A stretch of DNA of 64,000 nucleotides, taken from positions 39,818 to 103,817 of the forward strand of contig NZ_JWLC01000024.1 in assembly GCF_000813745.1 (NCBI RefSeq), read 5' to 3'. Origin of the DNA: Leisingera sp. ANG-M1. GTDB lineage: Bacteria; Pseudomonadota; Alphaproteobacteria; Rhodobacterales; Rhodobacteraceae. A program made the position numbers and the translations under genes. Each line of letters begins with the position of its first letter. Position 1 is the stretch's first letter. This document shows positions 50,679-59,188 of this stretch, piece by piece. Below the pieces are notes generated by a model that saw only the letters and a list, made by a program, of their open reading frames with translations, was not told the DNA's origin and ran no database searches.

Positions 50679-50745
50679 GTGAGGGCTCCGTTTGGCTTGG
50701 AAGTTGCTTGGAACCCAGTTTGAAATCCGCGCTTATGCCGGTAAA

Positions 50746-50765
50746 CTTAGCTAAGGATATATATC
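50746..50765. promoter_or_regulatory. Two adjoining palindromes ahead of the LuxR gene
   Basis: CTTAGCTAAG (50746-50755) and GATATATATC (50756-50765) lie side by side in the 100-base region between agmatinase and the LuxR gene. The second is simple A/T sequence and may only be a promoter. A role as operator is a guess. Confidence 0.3.
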
Positions 50766-50778
50766 TATAGGTATAGAG

Positions 50779-51579
50779 ATGAGCGACGATCCCGCCTTCC
50801 CCGCGCTTGCCTCCGATTGGGTTGCTGCCACGGCGGCTCTGGCCGAAATGATCGGCACCGAGCGCTTTCCGCAGGCATTGCGGCAGATCCTGTCGCTGGG
50901 CTGCAGTTTCGATTCGATGATCGCCTCGCACTACGAGGGCGCGATGCCGCCGGTGTCGCTCTATCAGGACCTGGACGAGCTGCAGGCGGCGATCACAGTA
51001 GAGTTTTATGCCAGCGGCCCTTACCTGCTGGATCCTCTCTATCAGGCCTGCCGCAATGGCTGTGCACCGGGGGCTTACCGGCTGATGGATTTGGCGCCCG
51101 AAGCGTTTTACCGCTCGGAATACTACCGCGCCTTCTACCGCAAGATCAGTATCAGCGATGAAATCGGTGTGCTGGTGCCGGACGGTGCCGACAGCTGGTT
51201 CATCGTGTCCCTGGCCCGTTTTGCCCGGGCGCAGCGGTTTGAGCCCGCGGACACGGACAGGCTGAACGCGGTCTTCCCAGTGATCTCTGCCGCGATCCGG
51301 CGCCAGTGGGGGCAGGCGGAGAAGCCGGCAGAGGGGTATCAGCCGGAGGGCTGGGAAGACCGGATGCAAACTTTCGGCACCGGTATGCTCAGCCCGCGCG
51401 AGCGGGAGGTGGTGCAGCTGATCCTGCAGGGGCATTCAACCCCTTCGGCGGCTGCCTATCTTGGCATTGCCGAAGGCACCGTGAAAGTGCACCGGCACCA
51501 TGCCTATTCCAAGCTGGGAATTTCGTCGCAGGCCGAGCTGTTCTCGATGGCGACCCGGCATCTGGCCGGGCCGGGGTAG
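50779..51579 (+). CDS. LuxR-type HTH regulator
   Basis: A 266-residue protein. Residues 204-255 are a clear LuxR/GerE HTH (LSPREREVVQLILQGHST, then a GTVKVHRHHAYSKLGI stretch). The N-terminal 190 residues are not an obvious acyl-homoserine-lactone-binding domain (I do not find its conserved W/Y/D pattern), so the signal is unknown. It is divergent from agmatinase and ends seven bases before the convergent LysR gene; agmatinase/receptor control is the simplest guess. Confidence 0.85.
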   Translation: MSDDPAFPALASDWVAATAALAEMIGTERFPQALRQILSLGCSFDSMIASHYEGAMPPVSLYQDLDELQAAITVEFYASGPYLLDPLYQACRNGCAPGAYRLMDLAPEAFYRSEYYRAFYRKISISDEIGVLVPDGADSWFIVSLARFARAQRFEPADTDRLNAVFPVISAAIRRQWGQAEKPAEGYQPEGWEDRMQTFGTGMLSPREREVVQLILQGHSTPSAAAYLGIAEGTVKVHRHHAYSKLGISSQAELFSMATRHLAGPG

Positions 51580-51586
51580 GGCGGCG

Positions 51587-52495
51587 CTACAGTTCCGGAA
51601 CCGGCGGCCCGTATTCCTTGCTCAGCTCCTCCAGCAAGAGCTGCATGAAGCGTTTGCGCTCGGTGACCAGATCCTTGGCCTCGGACTCCAGCACGGTGCA
51701 TTCATAGAACACCGGCGGTTCAAACGGGCGGAAGGCCATGTCTGGCAGATCCATGGTGTGGCTCTCCGACTGGCCGGGGGCAAAGCCCACTAGATCGGAG
51801 TAGAGGGCGGTGGCGATGACTGATGAGAACAAGTTGCACTCGGCCGCCAGACTGGGGGCGAGGCCGGCCTCGCCAAAGGCGGCCAGCAGCGACTGGGTGG
51901 GCTTCAGATTGCCGCTGAGCGTCACCAGCTGGTAAGGGGCCGCGTCCGCCGGGGTGACGGTCTCCAGCGCCGCCAGCGGATGGTCTTCCCGGAACACACA
52001 GCCGAGCGGGATGCGGAAGGAGATGCCGTCGCCGCGGCCTTCCTGAAAGGGGGCGTCGACGATGCCGATGTCGGCGACTTGGTGCAGAACCAGATCCAAG
52101 GTGCGGGGGGAGGTGCGGGCCTGAACCGAGACCTGGCAGGCGGGATAGTCCTGACGGAACCGGGCCACCACACGGGGCACGATCCGCAGCGACATGCCGG
52201 CCGAGACCGAAACCCGGATCTGGCCCAGCGGGTTGGTGCGCAGCATCTGGCCGGTTTCGCGGGCGGATTCCAGCGCTGAAACTGCCTGCTCCGCCGCCCG
52301 CAGGAAGTAAAGCCCGTGCGGTGTCGGTGTTACCTGGCCTTGGCGGCGGTGCAGTAGCGAGAACCCCAGCTCCTCTTCCAGCGCCGTCAGCATCTGGCTG
52401 ACGGCGGGAGCGGAGACATGCATCAGCCGGGCTGCCTGGGCCAGGGTGCCGGTTTCGATCGCCAGCTTGAAGGCACGCAGCTGTTTTTCGTTCAT
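51587..52495 (-). CDS. LysR-family regulator of the second Pot-type operon
   Basis: A 302-residue LysR protein; start at 52495 has GAGGAACGG upstream. The HTH occupies residues 2-60 (LAQAARLMHVSAPAVSQMLTALEEELG region). It is divergent from the Pot-type ATPase operon at 52685. The 190-base shared region contains AAAATC-TTAC-GATTTT (52532-52547), a likely operator. Confidence 0.87.
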   Translation of the reverse strand: MNEKQLRAFKLAIETGTLAQAARLMHVSAPAVSQMLTALEEELGFSLLHRRQGQVTPTPHGLYFLRAAEQAVSALESARETGQMLRTNPLGQIRVSVSAGMSLRIVPRVVARFRQDYPACQVSVQARTSPRTLDLVLHQVADIGIVDAPFQEGRGDGISFRIPLGCVFREDHPLAALETVTPADAAPYQLVTLSGNLKPTQSLLAAFGEAGLAPSLAAECNLFSSVIATALYSDLVGFAPGQSESHTMDLPDMAFRPFEPPVFYECTVLESEAKDLVTERKRFMQLLLEELSKEYGPPVPEL

Positions 52496-52531
52496 GCCGT
52501 TCCTCAAAATAAGTAGAGCTTACTATTACCG

Positions 52532-52547
52532 AAAATCTTACGATTTT
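52532..52547. promoter_or_regulatory. Inverted repeat, candidate LysR operator
   Basis: AAAATC-TTAC-GATTTT, perfect six-base arms, 37 bases upstream of the LysR start and 138 bases from the divergent ATPase gene. A shorter repeat TAAG-TAGAG-CTTA lies beside it. Confidence 0.45.
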
Positions 52548-52684
52548 GGAGAAGTCCAATTCCTGTGTATCTATGTATTGAACAGCGCAAATGACGGCAA
52601 GTGTAACGGAAATGTAAAAAGCATTCCTTACTTTTGTAACGAACCGAAACGTGCTGCAACATGGACTAGGGAAAGCTTCACACG

Positions 52685-53770
52685 ATGCAGGGCGGCTCAC
52701 GAATTCAAATCTCGGATCTCTCGAAACATTACGGGCCGGTGCAGGCAGCGGAAGCGGTTGACCTGGACATTGGCCAGGGTGAATTCGTGACCTTCCTGGG
52801 CCCGTCGGGCTCGGGCAAGACGACAACGCTGATGATGGTGGCGGGGTTCACGGTGCCGACCCGGGGCGACATTCTGGTGGATGGCCGCTCGATCGTGCCG
52901 GTGCCGGTGCATAAACGCAATATCGGCATGGTGTTTCAGAACTACGCGCTGTTTCCGCATATGAGCGTGGCGGACAATATCGCCTTTCCGCTGCAGATGC
53001 GCGGGCTGGGCAAGTCCGAGATCCGTGAGCGGGTGGCCCGGGCACTGGATCTGGTGCGGTTGGGGCAGCACGGCGGCCGGCGGCCCAAGCAGCTGTCAGG
53101 CGGCCAGCAGCAGCGGATTGCGCTGGCGCGCGCGCTGGTATTTGAGCCCTCGATCCTGCTCCTGGACGAGCCGCTGGGGGCGCTGGATGCGAAGCTGCGC
53201 GAGGAAATGAAGTTTGAGCTTAAGCAGCTGCACCACCGGATCGGTGCGACGATCCTGTTTGTAACCCACGATCAGGAAGAAGCACTGACGCTGTCGGACA
53301 GGATTGCCGTATTCAACGACGGCCGCATCATGCAGACCGGCCGCCCGGATGAGCTGTACCGGGCGCCGGCAAACCGGTTTGTGGCGGATTTCATCGGCGA
53401 AACCAACCTGCTCAGCGGCCGTGTCACCGATGGCGGCGGCGAGGTCATCACCATCGACGCTGGCGGACAGAGTTTCGCGGGCCGGATGCGCAGCGGATTT
53501 GCCCGACCGTCGTCTGAGGCGACGTTCACCCTGCGGCTGGAAAGCCTGCGCATCCTGCGCGGAGAAGAGCCCGCGGATTGCCGCGCCGAGGGGGTGATTG
53601 AAGAGTTCCTTTATGTGGGCAACTCGACAAAATACCTGGTCCGGCTGGTCTCGGGCCAGCGGCTGACGGCGCGGGTGCCGGGCAACCTGCCGGATGAGAC
53701 GCTGCGGGTGAACAGCAAGGTCACGCTGGGCTGGAACATCGACGACATGCTTTTGGTCGAAGCGGCCTGA
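52685..53770 (+). CDS. Pot-type ABC transporter ATP-binding protein (second system)
   Basis: A 361-residue ATPase: Walker A GPSGSGKTTT near residue 39, VFQNYALFPH, signature LSGGQQQRIALARAL near 137, Walker B LLLDEPLGALD, FVTHDQEEA, and a TOBE domain in the last 90 residues. The ribosome binding site is weak. First gene of a five-gene rightward operon with receptor, two permeases and an FAD oxidoreductase; the LysR gene is divergent. Confidence 0.92.
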   Translation: MQGGSRIQISDLSKHYGPVQAAEAVDLDIGQGEFVTFLGPSGSGKTTTLMMVAGFTVPTRGDILVDGRSIVPVPVHKRNIGMVFQNYALFPHMSVADNIAFPLQMRGLGKSEIRERVARALDLVRLGQHGGRRPKQLSGGQQQRIALARALVFEPSILLLDEPLGALDAKLREEMKFELKQLHHRIGATILFVTHDQEEALTLSDRIAVFNDGRIMQTGRPDELYRAPANRFVADFIGETNLLSGRVTDGGGEVITIDAGGQSFAGRMRSGFARPSSEATFTLRLESLRILRGEEPADCRAEGVIEEFLYVGNSTKYLVRLVSGQRLTARVPGNLPDETLRVNSKVTLGWNIDDMLLVEAA

Positions 53771-53822
53771 GAGCCATTTCCCCTCCCCCCTGAAAACCTT
53801 CGAAAACCGACAGGAGACTACT

Positions 53823-54911
53823 ATGACATTGAATAGACGCGCATTCCTGCAAGGCACTGCTGCGGGCCTCGGCGCCCTGGCGCTGGCGCCGGGCACGGCC
53901 CGCGCTGCAGGCCTTGGCCTGGAGCAAATCAAGGCGGAGCTGGCCAAACACAAGGGCCGCAGCCTGACTGTCGCTTCGTGGGGCGGCTCGTTCCAGGAAG
54001 CGCAGCGCAAGGCGTTCTTTGCGCCCTTTGCCGAAGAGTTCGACATTGAGATTGTCGAAGACACCGACCCCAAGGACCCCAAAATCATCGCCATGGTCGA
54101 AGCGGGCAATGTGAGCTGGGACCTGGTCGACATCGGTGCCTACCGCTCCACCCCGCTAGGCAAGGCGGGCGCGCTGGAGGAGATCGACTATGGCATTGTT
54201 GACAAAACCCATGTGTTCAAGGGATTTGCGCCGAAATGGGGCATTGGCAACCTGAGCTATTCCGAGGTGCTGGCTTATCGCACCGATGTGTTCACAGAGA
54301 AGAAGCCTTCCTCGATGGCGGATCTGTGGAACACTGCAGACTTCCCGGGCATGCGGGCAATCCGCGACAATCCGATTGCCACGCTGGCCTATGCGCTGCA
54401 GGCGGACGGGGTGCCGCTGGCGGAGATCTATCCGCTGACAGAGGAGAAACTCTCCCGCGCCTTTGCCAAGCTGGATGAGATCAAGGAGCATGTGATCTGG
54501 TGGAGCGCGGGCGCTCAGGCGCCGCAGCTGCTGGCCAATAAGGAGGCGGTGATGGTCACCGCCTGGAACGGCCGCCTGGATGTGATCCGCGACGAAGGCG
54601 TGCCGCTGGAGATCGTCTGGAACGGCGCCCAGCTGATGGGCGATGCCTGGGCGATCCCCAAAGGCGCGCCGAATGCCGATCTGGCGCAGTTGTTCATCGC
54701 CTGGGCCAGCCATGAGGACATCAACTGGCGCCTGAGCGATCACATTACTTACGGCCCGGTCAACCACAATGCGATCCAGAAGGTGAACCCGGAGCGCGCG
54801 GCGCTGCTGCCCACCACCTTTGCCGATGTGCAGCTGCCCTGCGACTACGGCTATTGGGGCGAGGCTTATCTGCCGATGCTGGACCGCTGGAAGGAATGGA
54901 AGCTCGGCTGA
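53823..54911 (+). CDS. Tat-exported Pot-type ABC substrate-binding protein
   Basis: A 362-residue receptor with a clear twin-arginine signal (NRRAFLQGTAAGLGALALAP, cleaved after ARA), so it is exported folded. The mature part (LTVASWGGSFQEAQRKAFF, GVPLEIVWNGAQLMGDAWAI) is of the extracellular solute-binding family 1/PotD-like type. Ribosome binding site AGGAG. The following 76 bases contain a GC-rich hairpin. Cargo unknown; the operon's FAD amine oxidase suggests an amine. Confidence 0.9.
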   Translation: MTLNRRAFLQGTAAGLGALALAPGTARAAGLGLEQIKAELAKHKGRSLTVASWGGSFQEAQRKAFFAPFAEEFDIEIVEDTDPKDPKIIAMVEAGNVSWDLVDIGAYRSTPLGKAGALEEIDYGIVDKTHVFKGFAPKWGIGNLSYSEVLAYRTDVFTEKKPSSMADLWNTADFPGMRAIRDNPIATLAYALQADGVPLAEIYPLTEEKLSRAFAKLDEIKEHVIWWSAGAQAPQLLANKEAVMVTAWNGRLDVIRDEGVPLEIVWNGAQLMGDAWAIPKGAPNADLAQLFIAWASHEDINWRLSDHITYGPVNHNAIQKVNPERAALLPTTFADVQLPCDYGYWGEAYLPMLDRWKEWKLG

Positions 54912-54925
54912 CGCCGCTTCTCCCA

Positions 54926-54964
54926 GGGCCCGTCCTGTCCTCTCTCCCCGGGGAGGGCGGGCCC
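54926..54964 (+). promoter_or_regulatory. GC-rich hairpin between receptor and permease genes
   Basis: GGGCCCG (54926-54932) pairs with CGGGCCC (54958-54964); inside lies the perfect palindrome CTCCCCGGGGAG (54944-54955). No T tract follows directly. Probably a processing or stability element that favours receptor message over permease message. Confidence 0.5.
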
Positions 54965-54987
54965 GCTTTAGCAAAGACGGACTTTTC

Positions 54988-55875
54988 ATGCCACGTGACA
55001 CCACCCTGATCCCGCCCTCGGCGGCACAGCTGAAATGGCTGGAGCGCCGCGAGCGGCTGGTTTTCCTCGCCTTTCTGGCGCCGGCCCTCCTGTTCCTTGT
55101 TCTGATGTTCCTGGTGCCCCTGGGTATGTTCCTGTCCCAGAGCCTGTTTGATCCGCATTTCACGCTGGAGAATTATCAGAAGGCCTTCACCCGCCCGGTC
55201 TATATGAAGATCCTGTGGCGCACACTGGTGGTGTCCGGCGAAACAACGCTGATCTGCCTGCTGATCGGCTATCCGGTGGCTTTTGTGATGGCGCATGGCT
55301 CGGACCGGGTGAAGATGATGGTGACGGCACTGGTGCTGATCCCGTTCTGGACCAATATCCTGGTGCGGATGTTCGCCTGGATGGCTTTGCTGGGCCGCAA
55401 CGGGGTGATCAACCGCGGCCTGATGGAAACGGGGCTGACCGATGCCCCCATTCCGATGCTGTTCAACCAGTTCTCGGTTACCATCGGGATGGTGCATTTC
55501 ATGCTGCCCTACATGATCCTGCCGCTCTATTCGGTAATGACGAACATTCCGCAGAGCCTGATGGATGCTGCCGCCAACCTGGGGGCCAACACTCGCCGCA
55601 CTTTTCTGCGGGTCTATCTGCCGCTGTCGCTGCCGGGCATTGGCGCGGGCGTGCTGCTGGTCTTCATTCTCAGCCTTGGCTTTTTTGTCACCCCGGCGCT
55701 CTTGGGCGGACCGCAGAACACCATGCTGGCACAGATCATTGAGCTGGAGATCAATGACAGCGTTGACTGGGGCTTTGGCGCTGCGCTGTCGACCATCCTC
55801 CTGGTGCTGACAGTGGCGCTTTATGCCCTCTACGACCGCTTCCTTTCCGCCGAAAAGATCTATGAGGGGCGCTGA
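54988..55875 (+). CDS. Pot-type ABC permease (PotB-like, second system)
   Basis: A 295-residue six-helix permease with the EAA loop MDAAANLGANTRRTFLRVYLPLSLPG near residue 190. It begins MPRDTTLIPPSAAQL, a short cytoplasmic tail before the first helix. The second permease gene follows after three bases. Confidence 0.9.
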   Translation: MPRDTTLIPPSAAQLKWLERRERLVFLAFLAPALLFLVLMFLVPLGMFLSQSLFDPHFTLENYQKAFTRPVYMKILWRTLVVSGETTLICLLIGYPVAFVMAHGSDRVKMMVTALVLIPFWTNILVRMFAWMALLGRNGVINRGLMETGLTDAPIPMLFNQFSVTIGMVHFMLPYMILPLYSVMTNIPQSLMDAAANLGANTRRTFLRVYLPLSLPGIGAGVLLVFILSLGFFVTPALLGGPQNTMLAQIIELEINDSVDWGFGAALSTILLVLTVALYALYDRFLSAEKIYEGR

Positions 55876-55878
55876 GAG

Positions 55879-56679
55879 ATGAAACTTGATGGACCGATGA
55901 CCCCGGGCAAGGCGCTGCTGTATCTCATCGTGGCGCTGGTGCTGTTCTTCCTGGCGGTGCCGAATTTCATCGTCGCGCCGATTTCCTTCTCACCGACCTC
56001 GGTGCTGGAGTTCCCGCCGCGCGGCTTCTCGCTGAAGTGGTATGACAAGTATTTCACCCAGCCGGGCTGGCTGGCCGCGACCTTCACCAGCTTTTATGTG
56101 GCTTTCCTGACGGTGATCGTTTCGCTGGCAGTGGGCAGCGCCGCCGCCTATGGCATCGTGCGCGGGGATTTTCCGGGCAAGCGGCTGCTGAATTCCTTCT
56201 TCCTGTTCCCGATCATCATCCCCAGCCTGCTGACGGCCATCGCAATCTTCCGGCTGTTTTCCTATCTCGGCTGGACCGGCACGACTTTTGGCTTTGTGCT
56301 GGGGCATTCGGTGCTGGCGGTCCCGTTCGTGATCACCATCATGACCGCGTCCTTCCGCGGCATCGACGTGTCGGTGGAAAATGCTGCCCGGAACCTCGGC
56401 GCAAACCGCATCCGCACGGTGCTGCATGTGACGGTGCCGATGGCGATGCCGGGATTTCTGTCGGCAGGGCTGTTTGCCTTCCTGGTTTCCTTTGACGAGC
56501 TGCTGATTGCGCTGTTTCTGTCGAGCCCGCGGGTCAGCACCCTGCCGAAACGGCTGTGGGAGGGCATTCAGCTGGAAATTGACCCGTCTCTGGCCGCGGT
56601 CTCGACGATCCTGGTGCTGATCAGTCTGGCGGTGCTGGTGGCGGCAGGGCTGATCAAACGCAAGCTGGAGGCAAAGTGA
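55879..56679 (+). CDS. Pot-type ABC permease (PotC-like, second system)
   Basis: A 266-residue six-helix permease with EAA loop VENAARNLGANRIRTVLHVTVPMAMPG near residue 170. The stop overlaps the start of the FAD oxidoreductase gene (TGATG), so they are translationally coupled. Confidence 0.9.
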   Translation: MKLDGPMTPGKALLYLIVALVLFFLAVPNFIVAPISFSPTSVLEFPPRGFSLKWYDKYFTQPGWLAATFTSFYVAFLTVIVSLAVGSAAAYGIVRGDFPGKRLLNSFFLFPIIIPSLLTAIAIFRLFSYLGWTGTTFGFVLGHSVLAVPFVITIMTASFRGIDVSVENAARNLGANRIRTVLHVTVPMAMPGFLSAGLFAFLVSFDELLIALFLSSPRVSTLPKRLWEGIQLEIDPSLAAVSTILVLISLAVLVAAGLIKRKLEAK

Positions 56680-58019
56680 TGTACAGGCATCTGGTGAAGT
56701 CCGGCCGCGCCAAGGTCTCGAAGGTGGCGCTGAACGACAATAGCTGCGGCTGGGTTGAGACGCTGCCAAAACGCAATGATATCCGGCGGCTGCAGGGCGA
56801 TCTGCGCTGCGAGTGGGTGGTGATCGGTGCAGGCTTCGCTGGGCTGGCGGCGGCACGCCGGCTGGCGGATCTGTACCCGCAGGCGGATATCGTTGTGATC
56901 GAAGGCCAGCGGGCGGGCGAGGGCTCGGCCGGGCGCAATTCAGGCTTTGCGGTGGACACCTCCCCGGGGCGGGTCGGCGATGACGAGACGATGAAGTCCA
57001 AGGCGCTGACCAGCTATGTGATCAACATGGCGGGGCTTGAGTACCTGCGCGAGGCGGTGGAGGCTTACGGGCTGCAGCACACCTGGGACGGCAATGGAAA
57101 GTTCCACTGCGCCGCCGAACCGCGCCATGCCGGCAATCTGGAGAAATTCGAGGAGATCCTGCAGCAGCTGGACATCCCCTATGAATGGCTGGAGGGCGAG
57201 CGTCTGAACCGGCGCTTGGGCATTCCCTACTACCATAAGGGGATCTGGACCAAGCAGGCGGCGCTGGTGCAGCCCGCTGCGCTGATCCGCGGGCTGGTGC
57301 TGCATCTGCCGGAGAACGTGCGCCTGCTGGAGGAAACCCCCGTTGAGGAGATCGAATACGGCGATCAGGTGCGGATCCAATGCCGCCAGGGCAGGGTGAC
57401 GGCGGACAAAGCGGTGGTGGCGACCAACGGGCTCTTGGGTGAGTTTGGCCTGTTCCGGGGCCGGATGATGCATTTGACCCTGACTGCAAGCATGACCCGG
57501 CCGCTGAACACCGCCGAGCGGTATCGGATCGGCGACCCTGATCCCTGGGGCATCCTGTCCGCGCACCGGATGGGGGCCACGATCCGCTACACGAGCGACC
57601 GCCGCATCATGATGCGCAACACTGCAGAATACTGGCCCGGCCTGGCCATGAGCGAAAGCGACCTGGCCGCCCGCCGCAAGCTGCACCTGAAGGCGATCCG
57701 GGCGCGCTGGCACATGCTGCCGGAGCTGGAGATTGAACATACCTGGTCCGGGGTGGTGGCGGTGAGCCGCAATTTCTCCTCGGTTTTTGCTCAGCCGGCA
57801 CCGAATGTGCTGGCGGTGGGCGGCTTCAACGCAGGCGGCATTGCCCGCGGCACCGGCTTGGCCAAGCTGCTAGTGGATCAATACGCTGGCGTGCCATCCG
57901 CCGCCCTGAGCGAGGCGCAGAAGCTGGCGCCGCCTGCGATCCTGCCGCCGCGGCCCTTGCTGGATATCGGCGCGCGGCTGAATGTGATGCGAATGCGGGC
58001 GGGCGCGGGCCGGGAATAG
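56679..58019 (+). CDS. FAD-dependent amine oxidoreductase (PuuB/OrdL-like DAO family)
   Basis: A 446-residue DAO-family flavoprotein. After a 45-residue N-terminal stretch comes the dinucleotide motif VVIGAGFAGLAAARRLADL near 48, then GSAGRNSGFAVD near 86, a combination typical of gamma-glutamylputrescine oxidase (PuuB/OrdL) and related amine oxidases; the C-terminal FAD motif reads LAVGGFNAGGIARGT. The ATG at 56679 overlaps the permease stop by one base; a GTG one codon earlier is possible. Joined to a Pot-type importer it likely oxidises the imported amine or a conjugate of it. No glutamylpolyamine synthetase (PuuA) is encoded here. Confidence 0.85.
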   Translation: MYRHLVKSGRAKVSKVALNDNSCGWVETLPKRNDIRRLQGDLRCEWVVIGAGFAGLAAARRLADLYPQADIVVIEGQRAGEGSAGRNSGFAVDTSPGRVGDDETMKSKALTSYVINMAGLEYLREAVEAYGLQHTWDGNGKFHCAAEPRHAGNLEKFEEILQQLDIPYEWLEGERLNRRLGIPYYHKGIWTKQAALVQPAALIRGLVLHLPENVRLLEETPVEEIEYGDQVRIQCRQGRVTADKAVVATNGLLGEFGLFRGRMMHLTLTASMTRPLNTAERYRIGDPDPWGILSAHRMGATIRYTSDRRIMMRNTAEYWPGLAMSESDLAARRKLHLKAIRARWHMLPELEIEHTWSGVVAVSRNFSSVFAQPAPNVLAVGGFNAGGIARGTGLAKLLVDQYAGVPSAALSEAQKLAPPAILPPRPLLDIGARLNVMRMRAGAGRE

Positions 58020-58029
58020 CAATCTGCGC

Positions 58030-58968
58030 CTAGGGCAGGCGCCGGGGCGGCCCGCCCCGGGCGCAGGCGTTGATCAGCCAGCGCCGTACCCGCAAGACTT
58101 CCGGCTCTTGGCTGATGGCTTTGCGGCAGGTGAGGAAATAGCCGTTCTCAGTGCGCAAGGCGGTTCCCGGCAGCTCCACCAACTCGCCGCTGTCCAGGGC
58201 GCCGTCATCCAACCCGCGCCAGATCATACCGATGCCGCGGCCCTCGATCGCGGCATAGACCACATGCGGGTAGCTGTTAAAGAACAGCGTTGACGGGTCC
58301 GGCTGATACGGAACACCGAAACGTTCGAAGAATGAGCCGAACCAGAGGATACCGTATTCGCCGCGGTCCAAGTGCAGCAGGGGCAGGCGGGTGAGATCTT
58401 GCAGACCGGCAGCGGTCAGCCCGTGTTTTTCAACAAGCGCCGGGGATGCGGCCAGGCAGATATCTTCGGGGATCAGCAGGTCCGAGTGCCACTCCGGGTC
58501 CGGATGCGGACCGAGGCGCACGTCCAGGTCCGGCACCCCGTCCTCGGGGCGGACGCCCAGCGGGCCGACCGACAGATTGATCTGCAATTGCGGGAAGGAG
58601 CGCTGCAGCCGCGGGTAGTGCTGCAGCATCCAGAACTGGGCAAAGCCGTGACCGCAGCGGATGCGGATCTCGCCTGGTCCCTGCTGGCGCTGCAGCTCCT
58701 GCGCCTTTTGCGAGATGGCGCCAAGGCCTGCGTCCACAGTGGCAAACAGCTGTTGTCCCGCAGCGGTCAGCTCCATACGGCGGTTCCGGCGCAGGAACAG
58801 CGGGCAGTTAAGGTGCGCTTCCAGGTTCTGCACGTGGCGCGAGAGGCTGGATTGCGACGTGCCAAGCGCTTGCGCTGCCGCGCTGACCGAGCCGAGAGAC
58901 GCCACAGCGCGGAAGGCGGCCAGCGCATTCATCACCGGGAAAAGGAAGGAATCGGTTTCTGGCGGCAT
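58030..58968 (-). CDS. LysR-family regulator (GcvA-like), divergent from the DMGDH-type gene
   Basis: A 312-residue LysR protein. The ATG at 58968 is preferred to a TTG at 58977. HTH at residues 10-70 (SVSAAAQALGTSQSSLSRHVQNLE region). The 220-base region to the divergent DMGDH-type gene holds GATTGCAATC (58970-58979) and ATGCTT-AAA-AAGCAT (59016-59030). The gene ends ten bases from the convergent FAD oxidoreductase. Confidence 0.86.
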   Translation of the reverse strand: MPPETDSFLFPVMNALAAFRAVASLGSVSAAAQALGTSQSSLSRHVQNLEAHLNCPLFLRRNRRMELTAAGQQLFATVDAGLGAISQKAQELQRQQGPGEIRIRCGHGFAQFWMLQHYPRLQRSFPQLQINLSVGPLGVRPEDGVPDLDVRLGPHPDPEWHSDLLIPEDICLAASPALVEKHGLTAAGLQDLTRLPLLHLDRGEYGILWFGSFFERFGVPYQPDPSTLFFNSYPHVVYAAIEGRGIGMIWRGLDDGALDSGELVELPGTALRTENGYFLTCRKAISQEPEVLRVRRWLINACARGGPPRRLP

Positions 58969-59015
58969 TGATTGCAATCCATGTCGAGCGTCATCCGGAA
59001 ACTACACGAAAATGA

Positions 59016-59030
59016 ATGCTTAAAAAGCAT
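59016..59030. promoter_or_regulatory. Inverted repeat, candidate LysR operator ahead of the DMGDH-type gene
   Basis: ATGCTT-AAA-AAGCAT, perfect six-base arms, 158 bases upstream of the DMGDH-type start and 48 bases from the LysR start. A second palindrome, GATTGCAATC, lies at 58970-58979, right in front of the LysR start codon. Confidence 0.5.
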
Positions 59031-59188
59031 GGATGAGCGCTTCTGAGGGGAGTTATCAAACAAAGCACAGTGAACTTCTGAATTTTACAAAGGAAATACA
59101 AATGGTTGTTGTCCACCTATGTTGAGGCCACGTGTTCCATTCTTCGCTTTCCGGCATCCTCAGAGCAAGGAAACAAACGGAGGGCGCC

